From: Myxococcaceae bacterium | GTDB taxonomy: Bacteria > Myxococcota > Myxococcia > Myxococcales > Myxococcaceae | Assembly: GCA_018262385.1 (NCBI GenBank) | Contig: JAGSPQ010000121.1 | Coordinates: 1-7,973, forward strand | Length of the DNA stretch: 7,973 nucleotides | Reading direction: 5' to 3' | Shown: in pieces, positions 5,303 to 7,973 of the stretch | Position numbering within the stretch: the stretch's first letter is position 1 | Layout of the letters: the number at the start of each line of letters is the position of its first letter | Made by a program: the position numbers and the translations under genes | The notes under the pieces: model-generated | Told to the model about the DNA's origin: nothing | The model's input: only the letters and a program-made list of their open reading frames with translations | The model's database searches: none

Positions 5303-7007
5303 GCCGGATCATCCCCCACAGCCGGCCGCCGTTCCCCCGCGGCTCGAAGTCGAGCACCACGTGGTCGATCGGGGTGAGGTGATCGAGGAACGCCGAGCTG
5401 AACCCCTGCGAGGTCACCACCTTCGACGGGTCGAGGCCCGGGATCACCCGCGGGGTGTCGAGCTCCCGCTTCAGCCGCCCGAGGTCGACCAGCAGCGAGC
5501 TGTGCCCCGGGCCGAAGGCGCCCTTGAAGCGCTCGCCGAGCTCGCGGCTCAGATCGGCATTGGCCCGCGGGCCGCTGCCGTCGCCGCTGCGGATCATCAG
5601 CGCCCGCGGAGTCAGGGCGATCGTCGCGGTCGCGCTCGCCAGCCGCCACTGCCACAGCAGCGCGTCGCGATCGTCGGCGTAGGGCGCGCGCACCGCCTCG
5701 CCGAGCAGCCGGGTGAGCAGCGGAGCGACCGGCTCGCGGGTGGTGAGGCCCGCGATCAGGTGGACCACGCCGCGCCAGTCGGGCTTGCCGGTGCCGCCGA
5801 CCAGGTTCTTCAAGAAGCCCTCGGCGTCGAACCACGCCAGCACCCCCACCTCGCCGGTGAAGGCGTTGATCGACGCGGTGGTGTCGATGCCGGCCACCTC
5901 CAGCTTGCGCAGCAGGCTGCCCCGCGAGCCGTTGTTCGCCTGGCCGAGCGCGAGGTCGGCCAGCTCTTCGGGAGGCAGCGACAGCTTCAGCGCCGCCACC
6001 GGCCCCTCGGCGGCCCGGGCGAACATCGACCCCGCCCCGGCGGTGCGCTCGAGCGGGCGCGAGGTGCGCACCGTGCCCTCGAGGGTCGCGCTCACCGTGC
6101 CGACCCTCACCCCGGCGACCACCGACTGCAGCAGCGGCGGCCGCGCTCCCTTCGGCACCTGCCGGTTGTCGCGCGCGTAGAGGCAGAGGTTGGCGTTGCC
6201 GAGCGCGGCGTACGACTCGGCGAACGGCGGGTAGGCCTGCAGCCCGAGCAGCCCGCTCGAGCGCACCCGCCCCACTGCCTTGAGCACCTGGTGGGCGTCG
6301 ACCTCGGGCTCGGGCAGCACCAGGTAGAGGTAGCCGCGATCGACGAAGGCGGCCGCGCTGCCCCACGGCGCGACGAAGAGCCGGATCCCGTCGTCGGTCT
6401 TCGGATCCTCCTCCGCCCCCGCCTGGGCCAGCTTCTGGGCGAGGGCCTGGACGGCGCGATCGGCGTCCACCACTCCGAGCAGGGCGATCTGCCCGGGGAA
6501 GCCCGGCAGCATCATCAGCCCGACCCCTTCCTGGGGATCGACCACCGAGCCGTCGCCCATCGACAGCTCGACCGCCAGCGCGGGCAGCCACGCCTGCTCG
6601 AGCCAGCGCAGCGCGTTGCCCGGGCCGGCGACCCGCTCGAAGAAGTCGACCGTGGGGCCGAGATCCTCTTTGAGCGACGGGGTCCAGACCAGCGCCTCGG
6701 CGTCCTCGGGCACCGCGCGGACCAGCGCCCGGGACACCACCACGATCTCGACCCGCTCGGCGAGGCGCTCGCCCTCGTAGCCCTGGACGAGGTAGCGGCC
6801 GGGCTTGAGGAAGGCGTGCCTGGCCTGTTGAGTCCCGGCGCGCGCAGTGCCGTCGCCGAAGTCCCAGCTCAGCGCGCGGCCGTCGCCCTCACCGAAGTCG
6901 ACCAGCACCCCGGTGTCGATCTGGCCCTCGATCTTCGTCTCTCGCAGCACCCGGTGACAGCCCGAGAGCAGCGCGAGGAGACCGCAGGCAGCGACGCGTA
7001 CGAACAC
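5289..7007 (-). CDS. Lipoprotein with an N-terminal PKD domain and a DUF3352-like body
   Basis: This is a 572-residue protein from GTG at 7007, chosen because the signal peptide begins there: M-F-V-R-V, hydrophobic to residue 14, then lipobox L-S-G-C with Cys17. Residues 24-91 form a PKD-type beta domain: S-W-D-F-G-D-G-T at 47-54, then H-A-F-x-K-P-G-R-Y-L-V at 64-74. The remainder, from A-V-P-E-D-A-E-A-L-V-W at 98, is long and without cysteine clusters. Its pattern (L-P-P-E-E-L-A-D-L at 344-352, G-I-D-T-T-A-S-I-N-A-F-T-G-E at 373-386, repeated beta/alpha segments) resembles DUF3352, a family of bacterial exported proteins of unknown function. PKD domains usually mediate protein or polysaccharide contacts. 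The gene follows the barrel protein by 23 bases, so it is probably third in the operon. The ribosome site is weak. Its last 14 bases overlap the converging kinase gene. The frame stays open far upstream, but that part runs through the barrel gene and is not coding. The PKD call is strong; the DUF3352 call is tentative. Confidence 0.85.
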   Translation of the reverse strand: MFVRVAACGLLALLSGCHRVLRETKIEGQIDTGVLVDFGEGDGRALSWDFGDGTARAGTQQARHAFLKPGRYLVQGYEGERLAERVEIVVVSRALVRAVPEDAEALVWTPSLKEDLGPTVDFFERVAGPGNALRWLEQAWLPALAVELSMGDGSVVDPQEGVGLMMLPGFPGQIALLGVVDADRAVQALAQKLAQAGAEEDPKTDDGIRLFVAPWGSAAAFVDRGYLYLVLPEPEVDAHQVLKAVGRVRSSGLLGLQAYPPFAESYAALGNANLCLYARDNRQVPKGARPPLLQSVVAGVRVGTVSATLEGTVRTSRPLERTAGAGSMFARAAEGPVAALKLSLPPEELADLALGQANNGSRGSLLRKLEVAGIDTTASINAFTGEVGVLAWFDAEGFLKNLVGGTGKPDWRGVVHLIAGLTTREPVAPLLTRLLGEAVRAPYADDRDALLWQWRLASATATIALTPRALMIRSGDGSGPRANADLSRELGERFKGAFGPGHSSLLVDLGRLKRELDTPRVIPGLDPSKVVTSQGFSSAFLDHLTPIDHVVLDFEPRGNGGRLWGMIRLKER

Positions 7008-7030
7008 TCGCGCTTCGTAACATGGCCGCT

Positions 7031-7756
7031 TCAGAATTCGACGGCGAGGCCGAAGAACGGGCTCCGGCTCGACAGATCGAGCCCGGTGGCCGTCCCCTTC
7101 GAAGTCTTGGCGCCGAAGTTGTTGACCTCGGTGATCGTCCACTCGGCGAACAGGTAGGTGTGGTTCACGCCGGCGCTGGTGTCGAAGTCGCGCGCCAGCC
7201 GCGGGTCGAGGAAGTCGATCTGCAGCGCGAGGCCGATCGTGGCGGCGACGCCGAACCGCACCCCGGTTCCCTCCCGCCCGTCGGCGGTCTCGGTCTTCCC
7301 GCCCTTCACCACCCACCACGGCTCGGCGACGAAGCCGGCCTTCAGGTAGGGGACGAGCGGGATGTTGTGTTTGTTCGCCGCCCAGTCCCACCGGTAGACG
7401 GCCAGCAGCTTCATCGGGAACACCCGCAGCCCGGTGCTCTCGGTCGCCGGGGTGAGCGTGGTGGCGTCGATCGCCGGGGCGAACTTCTCGGCGTAGCCGA
7501 AGGTGAAGCCGACCGCGATCGAGCCGAACGGGCGCCAGAACTGGTAGTCGAGCTCGAGCTCGCCCATCAGCATCGGCGCGTTGCCGTAGGTCGCGTAGTA
7601 GGGGTCGGTGGTGAGCGCCTCGTCGCGATCGATCAGCGGCATGTACGGCCCGAGCTTGAACTCGAAGGCGAACGACTGCTCGCTCGCACCGTAGATCTCT
7701 GCCGCGAGCGCGTTGGCCCCCAGCAGCCCCACCATCAGTACCAAGAGGCGCATCAT
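7031..7756 (-). CDS. Outer-membrane beta-barrel protein, resembling the MXAN_2562 family
   Basis: This is a 241-residue protein from the ATG at 7756, the second base run of a TGATG overlap with the upstream gene; a second ATG at 7753 is possible. The signal peptide is short and hydrophobic, with cleavage expected after A-L-A at residue 18. The mature chain alternates polar and hydrophobic residues with many aromatics: F-A-F-E-F-K-L-G-P-Y at 29-38, G-E-L-E-L-D-Y-Q-F-W at 65-74, and V-G-F-T-F-G-Y at 82-88. It ends in Phe, the usual C-terminal signal for barrel insertion by BAM. The segment I-P-L-V-P-Y-L-K-A-G at 132-141 and the G-P-Y-x-P start recall a myxobacterial outer-membrane barrel family named after MXAN_2562, from memory and not checked. 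About eight to ten strands would fit the length. It sits between a MYXO-CTERM surface protein and a PKD lipoprotein. A transport or anchoring role in the outer membrane is inferred; the specific function is unknown. Confidence 0.82.
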   Translation of the reverse strand: MMRLLVLMVGLLGANALAAEIYGASEQSFAFEFKLGPYMPLIDRDEALTTDPYYATYGNAPMLMGELELDYQFWRPFGSIAVGFTFGYAEKFAPAIDATTLTPATESTGLRVFPMKLLAVYRWDWAANKHNIPLVPYLKAGFVAEPWWVVKGGKTETADGREGTGVRFGVAATIGLALQIDFLDPRLARDFDTSAGVNHTYLFAEWTITEVNNFGAKTSKGTATGLDLSSRSPFFGLAVEF

Positions 7757-7770
7757 CAGTTCCTTTTCCT
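7756..7770 (-). promoter_or_regulatory. TGATG stop/start overlap with ribosome site inside the upstream gene
   Basis: On the minus strand the MYXO-CTERM gene stops at TGA (7758-7756) and the barrel gene starts at ATG (7756-7754), sharing one A. The Shine-Dalgarno sequence AGGAAAAGGA (7770-7761) lies 4 bases before the ATG. It also encodes the Arg-Lys-Arg part of the upstream protein's basic tail. Such an arrangement usually means translational coupling. Confidence 0.75.
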
Positions 7771-7973
7771 GCGCAGCAACCACAGCCCGCCGGCCAGCAA
7801 CAGCGGCAGCCCATGCACCGCCGAACAACCGCCCTGCTCCGCACCGCCGGCGTTGCGGTAGGTCGCCCAGAATCCCCGGGTCAGTCGCGGCGTCGCGGCC
7901 ACCAGCGCAGACGGTTCGCTGAAGTTGCCCGCCCCGTCTTCCCCCCGCGCCTGCACGTCGTAGGTGGTGCCGT
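7756..7973 (-). CDS. C-terminal part of a surface protein with an FnIII domain end and a MYXO-CTERM-type sorting tail (partial)
   Basis: The frame enters from the right edge and ends at TGA 7758-7756; 71 complete codons are visible. The first visible residues, G-T-T-Y-D-V-Q-A-R-G-E-D-G-A-G-N-F-S, match the last strands of a fibronectin type III domain, the kind written TTYxVxAxAxDxAGNxS. After a 25-residue spacer comes G-G-C-S, a hydrophobic segment L-P-L-L-L-A-G-G-L-W-L-L, then R-R-K-R-N. Cysteine before a helix and a basic end is the layout of the MYXO-CTERM signal. In myxobacteria this tail is thought to be cut by an intramembrane myxosortase, with the cysteine left as the anchoring residue at the cell surface. 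The usual signal has one or two cysteines; only one is seen here. The N-terminus, length and any enzymatic domain are outside the window. It begins, or continues, the right-hand operon with the barrel and PKD genes. Confidence 0.85.
   Translation of the reverse strand, partial: GTTYDVQARGEDGAGNFSEPSALVAATPRLTRGFWATYRNAGGAEQGGCSAVHGLPLLLAGGLWLLRRKRN

Noticed and set aside
5361..7157. A 598-residue plus-strand frame opposite the PKD lipoprotein gene
   Set aside because: It is an antisense shadow with His/Arg/Gly/Ala-rich sequence and no recognisable domain; the minus strand has a PKD domain and lipobox.
7008..7844. The upstream extension of the PKD lipoprotein frame to 851 residues, possibly a fusion or frameshift
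   Set aside because: The extra residues are an out-of-frame reading of the barrel gene. A signal peptide with lipobox begins exactly at GTG 7007, so the gene starts there.
1..7973. CRISPR array, tRNA, rRNA, insertion sequence, phage or plasmid origin
   Set aside because: By eye I found no regular direct repeats with spacers, no cloverleaf sequence, no transposase motif and no terminal inverted repeats. Small RNAs would not be seen this way.

Overview
This is a high-GC window that reads as a chromosomal fragment of a myxobacterium (Myxococcota). Four things support that. There is a very cysteine-rich lipoprotein with an Asp-Gly-Gly linker. There is a Hanks-type serine/threonine kinase with a DWG motif and a C-terminal membrane anchor. 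There is a C-terminal tail of the MYXO-CTERM type (Gly-Gly-Cys-Ser, a hydrophobic helix, then a basic end). There is also a predicted outer-membrane barrel that resembles a myxobacterial family. The assignment rests on protein style only; no rRNA or other taxonomic marker is present. I see no tRNA, rRNA, CRISPR array, insertion sequence or phage gene. The longest stretch without a gene is about 57 bases.

Layout, left to right. Positions 1-3447 hold four minus-strand genes transcribed towards the left edge. In transcription order they are a DUF697-like membrane protein (3447-2773), a fused MoaD-MoaE molybdopterin synthase (2769-2101), a 654-residue lipoprotein with about 75 cysteines (2043-79), and the first 24 codons of a family 2 glycosyltransferase (72-1). 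The first two are 3 bases apart, and the lipoprotein and glycosyltransferase are 6 bases apart. Positions 3448-3502 form a short, relatively A/T-rich divergent intergenic region. Positions 3503-5302 hold two plus-strand genes: a small secreted or lipid-anchored protein with one CxxCH heme-c site near its C-terminus, then the kinase. An 11-bp hairpin ends on the base before the kinase ATG. Positions 5289-7973 hold three minus-strand genes. In transcription order they are the end of an FnIII/MYXO-CTERM surface protein (cut by the window edge), an outer-membrane beta-barrel protein joined to it by a TGATG overlap, and a lipoprotein with a PKD domain and a DUF3352-like body. This last gene overlaps the kinase tail-to-tail by 14 bp.

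Taken together, the window is mostly cell-envelope biology. The right-hand operon would place one protein at the cell surface, one in the outer membrane and one on a lipid anchor, so the three may form an envelope assembly. The central pair could link a periplasmic heme protein to a cytoplasmic kinase. Both ideas are inferences from gene order. The molybdopterin synthase fusion is the only gene with a firm metabolic role. I did not find a clear new defence or mobile system. The most testable oddities are the MoaD-MoaE fusion (MoaD needs a free Gly-Gly end), the kinase leader hairpin, and the MYXO-CTERM/barrel/PKD operon.
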